6,810 bases of DNA from Candidatus Zixiibacteriota bacterium (GTDB lineage: Bacteria; Zixibacteria; MSB-5A5; GN15; PGXB01), in assembly GCA_026397495.1 (NCBI GenBank), contig JAPLUS010000378.1:1-6810 (forward strand), in the 5' to 3' direction. This document shows, piece by piece, positions 1 to 5,371 of this stretch; within the stretch, counting starts at the first letter, position 1, and every line of letters starts with the position of its first letter. Position numbers and translations under genes: made by a program. The notes below the pieces were generated by a model that saw nothing but the letters and a program-made list of their open reading frames with translations, made no database searches and was not told where the DNA came from.

Positions 1-1588
1 TAGTACTCATCTCTATTTGGAAATCCAGAAAAAACTCTCCCCCTTGAGAATTTTTGGAATATTTCTTTAGGGTAACATCCCTAAAGAAAGGAGACCCCTC
101 CAAGCGGGCCACATAATCCGCCAGGGATATTTCAGGGAGAAGGAATGAGATCGATGTTCGGCCTAAGAGAGTCAGGATATAATCATCGCCGCTTTTCCGT
201 AAATCGTAGTTATTCAGTTTTATCGCCTCGGGCGTTATGAGGGACAGTTCCTTGAGGTTAAGATAAAGAAAGGTCGCCTGGCGATTCAGCCTATCCAGAA
301 GATTTTTGTCGGCCGCCATCTGCTGCTGAATGCGGTTATACATAATATAGGGAGGCGATTTTTTTAACTCTTCAATCTGATTTTCGGCGGCTTGCAGCCG
401 AAAGGTTTCCATGTTTACCTGATACCTCATCGCCAACCAGATAGTTAACAGTGCGGCTGCAAAGGGTATCAACATGGGAATGGCCATTTTATAGAATCTC
501 AGCGCCCCCCGAATTTCCTTTAGATCGGGAGGAAGGAAATCGATCATCTGATCATTATCCATGGCCAGAGCGATGGCTCCCAAAGAGACCGGTATCTGTT
601 CGACAAATTCCTTAGTTTGCGGCTGCGACGTCAACCATCTATCAATCGGAAAACATTTAAACTCGATTCCAAAGCGGTCAGTGAGATTATTTATCAATTC
701 GTCGGAATAGGAAAAATCGCCATAGATAAAAACAGTTTCTATATTTGTCTTGGAGAACTGACCGACATAGTAATCAAGAGAGTTTTGGATTTCCAGTACC
801 AATAATTCGGTAAATTCCTCGTACGTGCGGTGTTCGCTTCCGGTAACGGTGAGAACGCTGGAGCCGACTGATGACGTATGTCTAAACTCAAGCCGGGCCT
901 GGCGGTAAAAGCTTATCTCGGAAAGATTCTTTTTTATGTTCAACAGGGTATATGTTTTTTCTGCCGAAAAATCGTCAATGAAAGGGAGAAAATGCCCAAT
1001 GGCCTCTAATTCATGATTGACGGATTCAATTTTAATATTGGTTTTTAATTGATCCAGGCGGCGGTTTACTTCCTTTTTGGAGACAGCAATCAAGGAGGCA
1101 AAAAGATTCCGGCTATCCCTTAAATCCGGATTATCTATAATATGATGGCCATAATAGGCCTCGGTCAAACCAAAGGGTATCTGCTTATTGCCTTCCCAGA
1201 ATATCGCTTTGCCCAGTTCCTGCTTGGACATTTTGGGGAAGGAGAGTATCCGTACTGCCGATTCGGAACCGCCGACGCCGAGTATATATCTGGTAATCCA
1301 GTGACGATGCTCCTGAGTGTAGCGATCTATTTCAGCGGTAATAAAGTTTTGTTTTTTCTCCGGACTATCGTTAGTCGAGGGAATATATACTTTGGTCACA
1401 TCGAGCAGACGAGTTTTGTGCCAGAGTCTTTGAGCGGTCGCCAACTGCAGCGATTGTTCATCCATAAGAATCGCAATCGTCCGCCCGAAGCCATAACGTC
1501 GCCTAAAATGTAATCGCTCGGCCAATTTAGGTATGAGTGCCATCTTGCTCGGGTCAAGAATATTTTTTCTTTTTACGGTTTCGGCCAT
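1..1588 (-). CDS. PilM-PilN fusion / GspL-like inner-membrane assembly protein (3' end outside window)
   Basis: Open frame of 529 codons from ATG 1588, continuing past the left edge. An in-frame TAA lies three codons upstream and an AAGAG (1595-1599) sits 6 nt before the ATG, so this start is firm. Residues about 35-340 resemble the actin-like PilM fold: 'WEGNKQIPFGL' (131-141) matches the PilM 'E..QYIPFPL' region, 'LIAVSKKEVNRRLDQL' (166-181) matches 'vaVPKevvd..', and 'IPVSLGAIALAM' (332-343) matches the end of PilM. 'IDFLPPDLKE' (349-358) is the PilN/GspL opening signature. It is followed by one membrane helix (about 368-388), a charged likely coiled coil (about 390-436) and a PilN-like ferredoxin-fold region ending near 'FFLDFQIEMS'. 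In type IV pili PilM and PilN are normally separate proteins; type II GspL combines both parts in one chain. The usual PilM nucleotide-binding signatures are weak here. It follows the pilin gene by 22 bp, so it is probably co-transcribed. I am confident of the PilM/PilN relationship and less sure whether the system is a pilus or a secretion machine. Confidence 0.85.
   Translation of the reverse strand, partial: MAETVKRKNILDPSKMALIPKLAERLHFRRRYGFGRTIAILMDEQSLQLATAQRLWHKTRLLDVTKVYIPSTNDSPEKKQNFITAEIDRYTQEHRHWITRYILGVGGSESAVRILSFPKMSKQELGKAIFWEGNKQIPFGLTEAYYGHHIIDNPDLRDSRNLFASLIAVSKKEVNRRLDQLKTNIKIESVNHELEAIGHFLPFIDDFSAEKTYTLLNIKKNLSEISFYRQARLEFRHTSSVGSSVLTVTGSEHRTYEEFTELLVLEIQNSLDYYVGQFSKTNIETVFIYGDFSYSDELINNLTDRFGIEFKCFPIDRWLTSQPQTKEFVEQIPVSLGAIALAMDNDQMIDFLPPDLKEIRGALRFYKMAIPMLIPFAAALLTIWLAMRYQVNMETFRLQAAENQIEELKKSPPYIMYNRIQQQMAADKNLLDRLNRQATFLYLNLKELSLITPEAIKLNNYDLRKSGDDYILTLLGRTSISFLLPEISLADYVARLEGSPFFRDVTLKKYSKNSQGGEFFLDFQIEMST
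62..89. repeat. Perfect 11-bp inverted repeat inside the PilM-PilN gene
   Basis: tttctttaggg (62-72) and ccctaaagaaa (79-89) are perfect reverse complements around a 6-nt loop. The element lies inside the coding region, where it encodes residues around FFRDVTLKK (501-509) in the PilN-like domain. No T-run follows on either strand, so it is not a standard intrinsic terminator. It could be an mRNA structure or chance. Confidence 0.5.
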
Positions 1589-1610
1589 ATTAATCTCTTA
1601 TGTAACACCC

Positions 1611-2798
1611 TTAGGTTCCAAACGTTATGGTAGAGTCATTGCTAAATTTTATACTAAAGGTTCTCGATCTCATATCGGCGGCATAATTTCTGCAAAGGCA
1701 GGCGCCGCAGCTGTTGGTTGTTGGGAATTTCTTTAGATATATGGTTACCTGCGCCCCGTCAGCTAGATCCTGTGACGAGGAAAAAGTCGCTCTGTTGCCC
1801 GAGCTGTAGTAGGTAGCGCTGGAGCATACTTTGGTTCCACTCCAGTAAACCTTTTTGTAATATGCCGCCGAACCATCGTAGGTTGCCTCCAGCCATGTAA
1901 AATTAATCGATGAGCCGGTGTTATTTTTTATGGCAAATTGAACACTATCATATTGTGCCGCAGCGACGCAGTTACCATAAGCTGAGGCCGAGCTGGTCAC
2001 ATATTCAAAGGTGCCGCCGGCAGGTGGCGTTCCGGCATTGGCGGCTTTCCAGATGGCCCTGCCGAATTTGGCATTACTGGTGGCCGTCAGCTTGGCCGAG
2101 ACGGTCGCATATGTAATTATGGTATCGTGAGTCGGGAGATAGACAAATTCTATGGTATGGGTGCCAATCGGTATTCCGTTAAAGCTAAAAACTCCGCTTT
2201 GTGTGGGGTGCGTCGTCTGGGTGGTGGTGGACCCAACTTTGTCGGGGTAGGTGATTTTTATATTAATACTGTCGCCGTAGGTTGTTCCGGGAGTAGCATT
2301 CGCGATGTCCCGTATAGCGCCCTGAACGGTATTACTATCGAGATCAGTGTGAGCACTAGCGATCCGCCGCGTTACATTGCTTCCGGAACCGGCCGATGTC
2401 AGGCAAACACCGCTATCTGATGCCACATAAGTATAGAGAGTATTCCAGCCGTCGCGGTGATAATCGGCGGTGTCTTGATCGAAAGTGTTTATAAGATACG
2501 GTCCCTTCCAGGTTGCATAACTCTCCAGATTGGTAACAAGATTAGTCAGATTAGACGGGGCGGCGCCGACATCGCGCGTATAGTTCATTATCGCTTTGGC
2601 AATATTTTCCATTTCCTTCCGGGTAACATCGGTCTTACCGGCCCTAATGTTTGGGGTCAATGATTTCATTGTTACGCCGGCAATTACCCCGATTATGATA
2701 ATAAGCATAAGCAATTCAATAAGGGTGAACCCACGTCTGGGAGAACCAATTTTGATGGTTTTTCTATGGCCGGATTCTTTTAACAATTCTTTAATCAT
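1611..2798 (-). CDS. Large GspG-like prepilin (type IV pilin / pseudopilin family), downstream paralog
   Basis: Protein of 395 residues. Residues 1-23 form a basic leader ending RRG, followed by FTLIE at 24-28 with the +5 glutamate. This is the class III signal cut and N-methylated by a prepilin peptidase. A hydrophobic helix spans about 24-47. Residues 50-145 look GspG-like: 'YTRDVGAAPSNL' (73-84), 'WKGPYL' (97-102), 'DGWNTLYTY' (116-124, compare GspG 'DPWGNPYQY') and 'LTSAGSGSN' (133-141). Typical GspG is about 140 residues, so some 250 residues are extra. Residues about 152-238 ('VQGAIRDI', 'FSFNGIPIGTHTI') resemble a transthyretin or carboxypeptidase-regulatory beta domain. Residues about 243-395 form another beta-rich module. 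The six mature-region cysteines are C132, C277, C325, C364, C367 and C369. It is a tandem paralog of the gene at 2808-3968, whose stop lies 9 bp upstream. A weak AGGCG (2805-2809) overlaps that stop, which suggests translational coupling. Probably an inner-membrane-anchored fibre subunit; the exact role is unknown. Confidence 0.85.
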   Translation of the reverse strand: MIKELLKESGHRKTIKIGSPRRGFTLIELLMLIIIIGVIAGVTMKSLTPNIRAGKTDVTRKEMENIAKAIMNYTRDVGAAPSNLTNLVTNLESYATWKGPYLINTFDQDTADYHRDGWNTLYTYVASDSGVCLTSAGSGSNVTRRIASAHTDLDSNTVQGAIRDIANATPGTTYGDSINIKITYPDKVGSTTTQTTHPTQSGVFSFNGIPIGTHTIEFVYLPTHDTIITYATVSAKLTATSNAKFGRAIWKAANAGTPPAGGTFEYVTSSASAYGNCVAAAQYDSVQFAIKNNTGSSINFTWLEATYDGSAAYYKKVYWSGTKVCSSATYYSSGNRATFSSSQDLADGAQVTIYLKKFPTTNSCGACLCRNYAADMRSRTFSIKFSNDSTITFGT

Positions 2799-2807
2799 AT
2801 TAAGCGC

Positions 2808-3968
2808 CTATGTGGTAAAGGTTATGACGGAACCATCGCTAAAGGTTATAGTGAAAGTCCTCCCGGACATATTGGCGGCGTGCATGGCGCAGGATGAATA
2901 AAGCCATGGATGGGTACCGAATTTCTTTAAATATATAGTTACTTTCGTGTCGTTGTTTAATATTTTTGACGAAGAGAAAGCTATTGCCACTCCACTACTA
3001 TCAAGTGGAGCTGTGGAGTCACATACGGTTGTACCCCAATAAATATACTTGTAATATGCCGCATCACCATTGTAGGTTGCCGTTAAGGATGTCAACGTAT
3101 CTGGCTTTCCGGTGCCGTTGTAGATTTCAAATTGAACACTATCATTTATGGCACCGGAACATGTGCCATAGGCCTTGGCCGAGCCATTGACCAGAACCAA
3201 GCCATTGCCGCTGAGAGCATTAGCGACCCGCCAGAGCGCTTTGCCAAATTTGAAATTGCTTGTTGTTAGGGTTAACTTTTGATTAACTGTCAGGTATGAA
3301 GTAACGGTATCATGAGTTGAGGAATGGATGGCTGTGATGGTGTGTGTGCCAATCGGAATGCCATTAAAACTATAGGTGCCTGATGCCGTAGGGGTGGTGT
3401 TCCGGGTGGTGTCCGAACCGGTTTTGTTCGGGTAGGTGATGGTAATAGTAACACTGTCCCTATAGATTAAGCCGGGAGGAGTATCTTCAATATCCAGAAC
3501 CGTTCCCCTGACCGTATTGCTGTCCAAATCGGTATGGGCGCCGGCGATTCGCTTGGTAACATTAGTGCCGGAACCGGTCGAGGTAAGGCAGACGCCGCTA
3601 TCAGCCGCAACATAAGTATATAGAGTATTCCAGGCATCGCGATGAAAATCACTGGTGTCCTGATCGAAACCATTTCGCAGATAAGGACCTTTCCAGGTGG
3701 TGTAACTGCCGGGGTTGGTTGTAAGGCCGGTCAGATTGGCCGGAGCGGCGCCGACATCGCGCGTATAAGCCAGTATGGCATCGGCAATAATTCCCATTTC
3801 CTTCTTAGAGGCCTCCACTTTTCCCGCCGTGATGCTGGGAGTAATAGCTTTCATGGCCACGCCGGCGGTAATGGCAATGATAATGATGACCATCACCAGC
3901 TCAATCAGAGTCATACCCCTCTGCGAAGAAGGACTGTTGAAAAAGCGCATTTTACAGGGGAATGCCAT
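2808..3968 (-). CDS. Large GspG-like prepilin (type IV pilin / pseudopilin family), upstream paralog
   Basis: With the start chosen at ATG 3968 the protein has 386 residues. The leader (1-18) ends QRG and is followed by MTLIE (19-23, +5 glutamate) and a hydrophobic helix to about 42. The domain order matches the downstream paralog: GspG-like region to about 140 ('YTRDVGAAPANL', 'WKGPYL', 'DAWNTLYTY'), transthyretin/carboxypeptidase-regulatory-like domain about 147-232 ('FSFNGIPIGTHTI' becomes 'YSFNGIPIGTHTI'), and a C-terminal beta-rich module about 236-386. The mature cysteines are C127, C270, C316 and C360. Methionine at +1 is unusual but also occurs in TcpA-type pilins. The frame stays open to ATG 4190, but that extension is translated repeat DNA. 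ATGs at 4001, 3986 and 3950 are also possible. I prefer 3968 for its GGA 8 nt upstream and a leader similar in size to the paralog's. The first 12 or so residues lie in repeat-derived sequence. It is the first gene of the pilin-pilin-PilMN run. Confidence 0.82.
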   Translation of the reverse strand: MAFPCKMRFFNSPSSQRGMTLIELVMVIIIIAITAGVAMKAITPSITAGKVEASKKEMGIIADAILAYTRDVGAAPANLTGLTTNPGSYTTWKGPYLRNGFDQDTSDFHRDAWNTLYTYVAADSGVCLTSTGSGTNVTKRIAGAHTDLDSNTVRGTVLDIEDTPPGLIYRDSVTITITYPNKTGSDTTRNTTPTASGTYSFNGIPIGTHTITAIHSSTHDTVTSYLTVNQKLTLTTSNFKFGKALWRVANALSGNGLVLVNGSAKAYGTCSGAINDSVQFEIYNGTGKPDTLTSLTATYNGDAAYYKYIYWGTTVCDSTAPLDSSGVAIAFSSSKILNNDTKVTIYLKKFGTHPWLYSSCAMHAANMSGRTFTITFSDGSVITFTT

Positions 3969-4088
3969 ATGTATGTTCCGCGCCATATTTGAATCTGTCA
4001 TTTCCGTTTCTTTCTTGTCATTTTCCCGCCTTTTCATCGTCATTTCCGTAACAATGACTGTCATTCCCCGCCGCGGCGGGGAATCCAG
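3931..4088 (+). repeat. Dispersed repeat, copy A (overlaps the 5' end of the upstream pilin gene)
   Basis: Begins ggactgttgaaaaagcgcat and ends with the palindrome-plus-atccag motif. Positions 3936-4002 align without gaps to the reverse complement of 4290-4356 (copy C). By hand count 50 of 67 bases match, and 13 of the 17 differences are transitions. After that comes a run of gtcattt units (about 4015-4064) and a perfect 22-bp palindrome, attccccgccg/cggcggggaat, at 4063-4084. The left end of the repeat lies within the leader-peptide codons of the pilin gene. Confidence 0.7.
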
Positions 4089-4124
4089 GGAGGGTGGGAG
4101 AGGAGCTGGATCCCGGTCTTCGGG
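4060..4124. repeat. Paired GC-rich palindromes (REP/BIME-like doublet 1)
   Basis: The first unit is gtcat, then the 22-bp perfect palindrome at 4063-4084, then ccag. About 17 bp later comes an inverted unit starting ctggatcccggtcttcggg (4106-4124) with a cccg/cggg stem. The head-to-head '...atccag ... ctggat...' arrangement matches doublet 2 and is typical of intergenic bacterial palindromic repeats. Their translated reading is a familiar spurious peptide. I infer a family; the genome copy number is unknown. Confidence 0.65.
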
Positions 4125-4213
4125 CTTGTTGAAAAAGTCCCCAAAAAGGGAAAAGTGCACCTCTGAAAAAAATGTCATTGGTATTGTCATCCCCGACTTG
4201 ATCGGGGATCCAG
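4122..4213 (+). repeat. Dispersed repeat, copy B
   Basis: Starts gggcttgttgaaaaagt (4122-4138). This 17-bp end is the exact reverse complement of 4346-4362 in copy C. The interior differs from copies A and C, but it passes through the same gtcatt units (about 4174-4190) into the palindrome gtcatccccga...tcggggatccag (4186-4213). It follows copy A in the same orientation and shares its first three bases with the end of doublet 1. Confidence 0.65.
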
Positions 4214-4275
4214 AAAAAGTTCCGTAAGTGCTGAATAATCAATGAATTCTGGATTCCCGCCTTCGCGGGAAAGAC
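4186..4275. repeat. Paired GC-rich palindromes (REP/BIME-like doublet 2)
   Basis: The left unit has the stem atccccga (4189-4196) / tcggggat (4202-4209) followed by ccagaa. The right unit is inverted, starting ttctggattcccgc, with the stem ttcccgc (4254-4260) / gcgggaa (4265-4271). About 30 bp of AT-rich spacer separates them. Together they form a larger imperfect palindrome, as in paired REP elements. The minus-strand reading gives the familiar repeat-derived peptide FPAKAGIQ, which marks non-coding repeats in many annotations. Confidence 0.7.
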
Positions 4276-4362
4276 AGGAAAAGAGCAGCAATGACAGATT
4301 TGGATATTGAGTGGAGCATACATAAGACATTTTTCCATAACATACACTTTTTCAACAAGCCC
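4249..4362 (-). repeat. Dispersed repeat, copy C (inverted)
   Basis: Read on the minus strand it starts gggcttgttgaaaaagt (4362-4346), continues through a 67-nt section homologous to copy A (4356-4290) and ends with the palindrome gcgggaatccag near 4249. It therefore has the same end-to-palindrome structure as copy A in the opposite orientation. The inverted pair A/C brackets copy B and both palindrome doublets. Confidence 0.68.
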
Positions 4363-4387
4363 TAAAGCCTGCCGCGCACAAAACCGT

Positions 4388-4411
4388 CGCAAAACCCTTC
4401 GGGATTTTGCG
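4388..4411 (-). terminator. Stem-loop downstream of mazG, possible weak terminator
   Basis: cgcaaaaccc / gggattttgcg forms a stem with one bulged base and a ttc loop, about 45 bp after the mazG stop in its direction of transcription. The minus strand reads on into acggttttg, which has only a short T-run, so this is not a canonical intrinsic terminator. It may instead belong to the neighbouring repeat. Confidence 0.3.
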
Positions 4412-4455
4412 CTACTTGAGTAAACCGGGTGGTCCGGCATGACGGTAGAAATCGG

Positions 4456-5226
4456 TTATTCTTTCGCCTCCTGCCAGAAGGATTCCAATTCGTCAAGAGT
4501 GAAATCGCCGAATTTGCGGCCCGATTCTTTCACTTTTATCTCGATATAGGCGAATCTTTTCGCAAACTTGGTCAGAGTTTTATTAAGTGCCTGTTCCGGG
4601 TTGATCTCCAGTTTCCGTGCCAATGAAGCGGTTACAAAAAGCAGATCGCCTATTTCTTCTTCCAGATGATCTTTATCCCCCGATTTTATCTCCGCTTCAA
4701 TCTCCTGAATTTCTTCTTTTACCTTATCCATAACTTCTAAAGGTTTCTGCCAGTCAAATCCAACACCGGCGGCTTTCTCCCCAAAGCGAAAGGCCTTCAA
4801 TAGCGCCGGCGCCGATTTGGGAATTCCTCCAAGAACTGATTTTCCATCCCCCTCTTCAACCTTGATTTTTTCCCACTGGTCGCGGACTTCTTTCGGGTTG
4901 AGATCCCGCTTTTTGTCAAAAACATGGGGATGGCGGCTTATCAGTTTTTGCGATATCCCATTTATAGAGTCATTGATATCAAATTCACCCGCCTCTTCAG
5001 CAAGCCGGCAATGGAATACAACCTGACAGAGCAGGTCCCCCAATTCCTCACGGAGATCATCAGAATCGGCATTTTCAACCGCCTCGACTACTTCATAGGT
5101 TTCCTCAACGAGATATGGCAGAATCGATTTATGGGTTTGCTTCCGGTCCCAGGCGCATCCCTCTGGCGAACGCAGAACGGCGATAATCTGGCGCAACCTG
5201 TTAAAAGGTTCTATATCAAAAGGCAT
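4456..5226 (-). CDS. mazG: MazG, nucleoside triphosphate pyrophosphohydrolase
   Basis: Complete 256-residue protein, close to the usual length of about 260. MazG hydrolyses (d)NTPs to the monophosphate and pyrophosphate in the cytoplasm, cleaning the nucleotide pool and, in E. coli, limiting ppGpp build-up. Two tandem MazG domains are visible. The N-terminal one has the family signature 'CAWDRKQTH' (24-32), metal-binding EExxE at 41-45 and ExxD at 61-64 (ELGD). The C-terminal one repeats the pattern with EEIQE (171-175) and EIGD (191-194). All these acidic ligands are intact. The linker 'SRHPHVF' (97-103) and 'GVGFDW' (154-159) are also typical. The start at 5226 has AAGGA (5231-5235) 4 nt upstream. 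It is transcribed away from valS and toward the repeat cluster. No mazE or mazF is present, so this is the stand-alone housekeeping form. Confidence 0.95.
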   Translation of the reverse strand: MPFDIEPFNRLRQIIAVLRSPEGCAWDRKQTHKSILPYLVEETYEVVEAVENADSDDLREELGDLLCQVVFHCRLAEEAGEFDINDSINGISQKLISRHPHVFDKKRDLNPKEVRDQWEKIKVEEGDGKSVLGGIPKSAPALLKAFRFGEKAAGVGFDWQKPLEVMDKVKEEIQEIEAEIKSGDKDHLEEEIGDLLFVTASLARKLEINPEQALNKTLTKFAKRFAYIEIKVKESGRKFGDFTLDELESFWQEAKE

Positions 5227-5371
5227 ACATTCCTTTCCAAATCTTGAATTTAAAACAATAATAACCCAAAATATCTCAATGCGATAAATAAATAAAGCCT
5301 TTTTGAGGATTCGTCATTAGCTTGACAAAAGGTATAATTGGCGATATTATTTCTATTTTTGAAAGAGGTTT
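5227..5371. other. Divergent intergenic region between mazG and valS
   Basis: AT-rich 145-bp gap holding the mazG ribosome-binding site (5231-5235) at its left end and the valS promoter at its right end. I see no convincing minus-strand promoter for mazG, and no T-box leader, tRNA or small ORF. Confidence 0.7.
5322..5350 (+). promoter_or_regulatory. Sigma-70-type promoter for valS
   Basis: Consensus -35 ttgaca (5322-5327), a 17-bp spacer, and -10 tattat (5345-5350). A transcript would begin near 5357 and leave a leader of about 15 nt. Within it aaagagg (5362-5368) acts as ribosome-binding site, only 3 nt before the ATG at 5372. The short leader leaves no room for a T-box or attenuator. Confidence 0.75.

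Noticed and set aside
1142..2901. Several plus-strand open frames of 60-125 codons over the PilMN and pilin genes
   Set aside because: They are antisense shadows of well-supported minus-strand genes with no independent domain or ribosome-binding evidence.
3968..4030. Sigma-70 promoter for the pilin operon in the repeats
   Set aside because: An atgaca box is present on the minus strand (near 4001), but no convincing -10 lies at proper spacing.
3969..4190. N-terminal extension of the upstream pilin to ATG 4190
   Set aside because: It would put about 90 residues before the prepilin cleavage glycine. The added sequence is translated repeat DNA; normal leaders are below about 30 residues.
3642..4227. 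Plus-strand open frames across the pilin start and the repeats
   Set aside because: They are antisense to the pilin signal region and the repeats, show low-complexity hydrophobic composition, and lack a family match.
4015..4275. CRISPR array
   Set aside because: The repeated units are palindromes of differing length and orientation without regular spacing or uniform repeats.
4018..4440. Minus-strand open frame of 140 codons between mazG and the pilin genes
   Set aside because: Its translation is made of repeat DNA (contains FPAKAGIQ and PDQVGDD type peptides from the palindromes). It overlaps the pilin start region and has no recognisable domain.
4456..5226. MazEF-type toxin-antitoxin locus
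   Set aside because: Only MazG is present. No mazE or mazF neighbour exists, and valS diverges on the other side.
5227..5371. T-box riboswitch upstream of valS
   Set aside because: The promoter lies about 20 bp before the start codon and the gap shows no T-box sequence or antiterminator.
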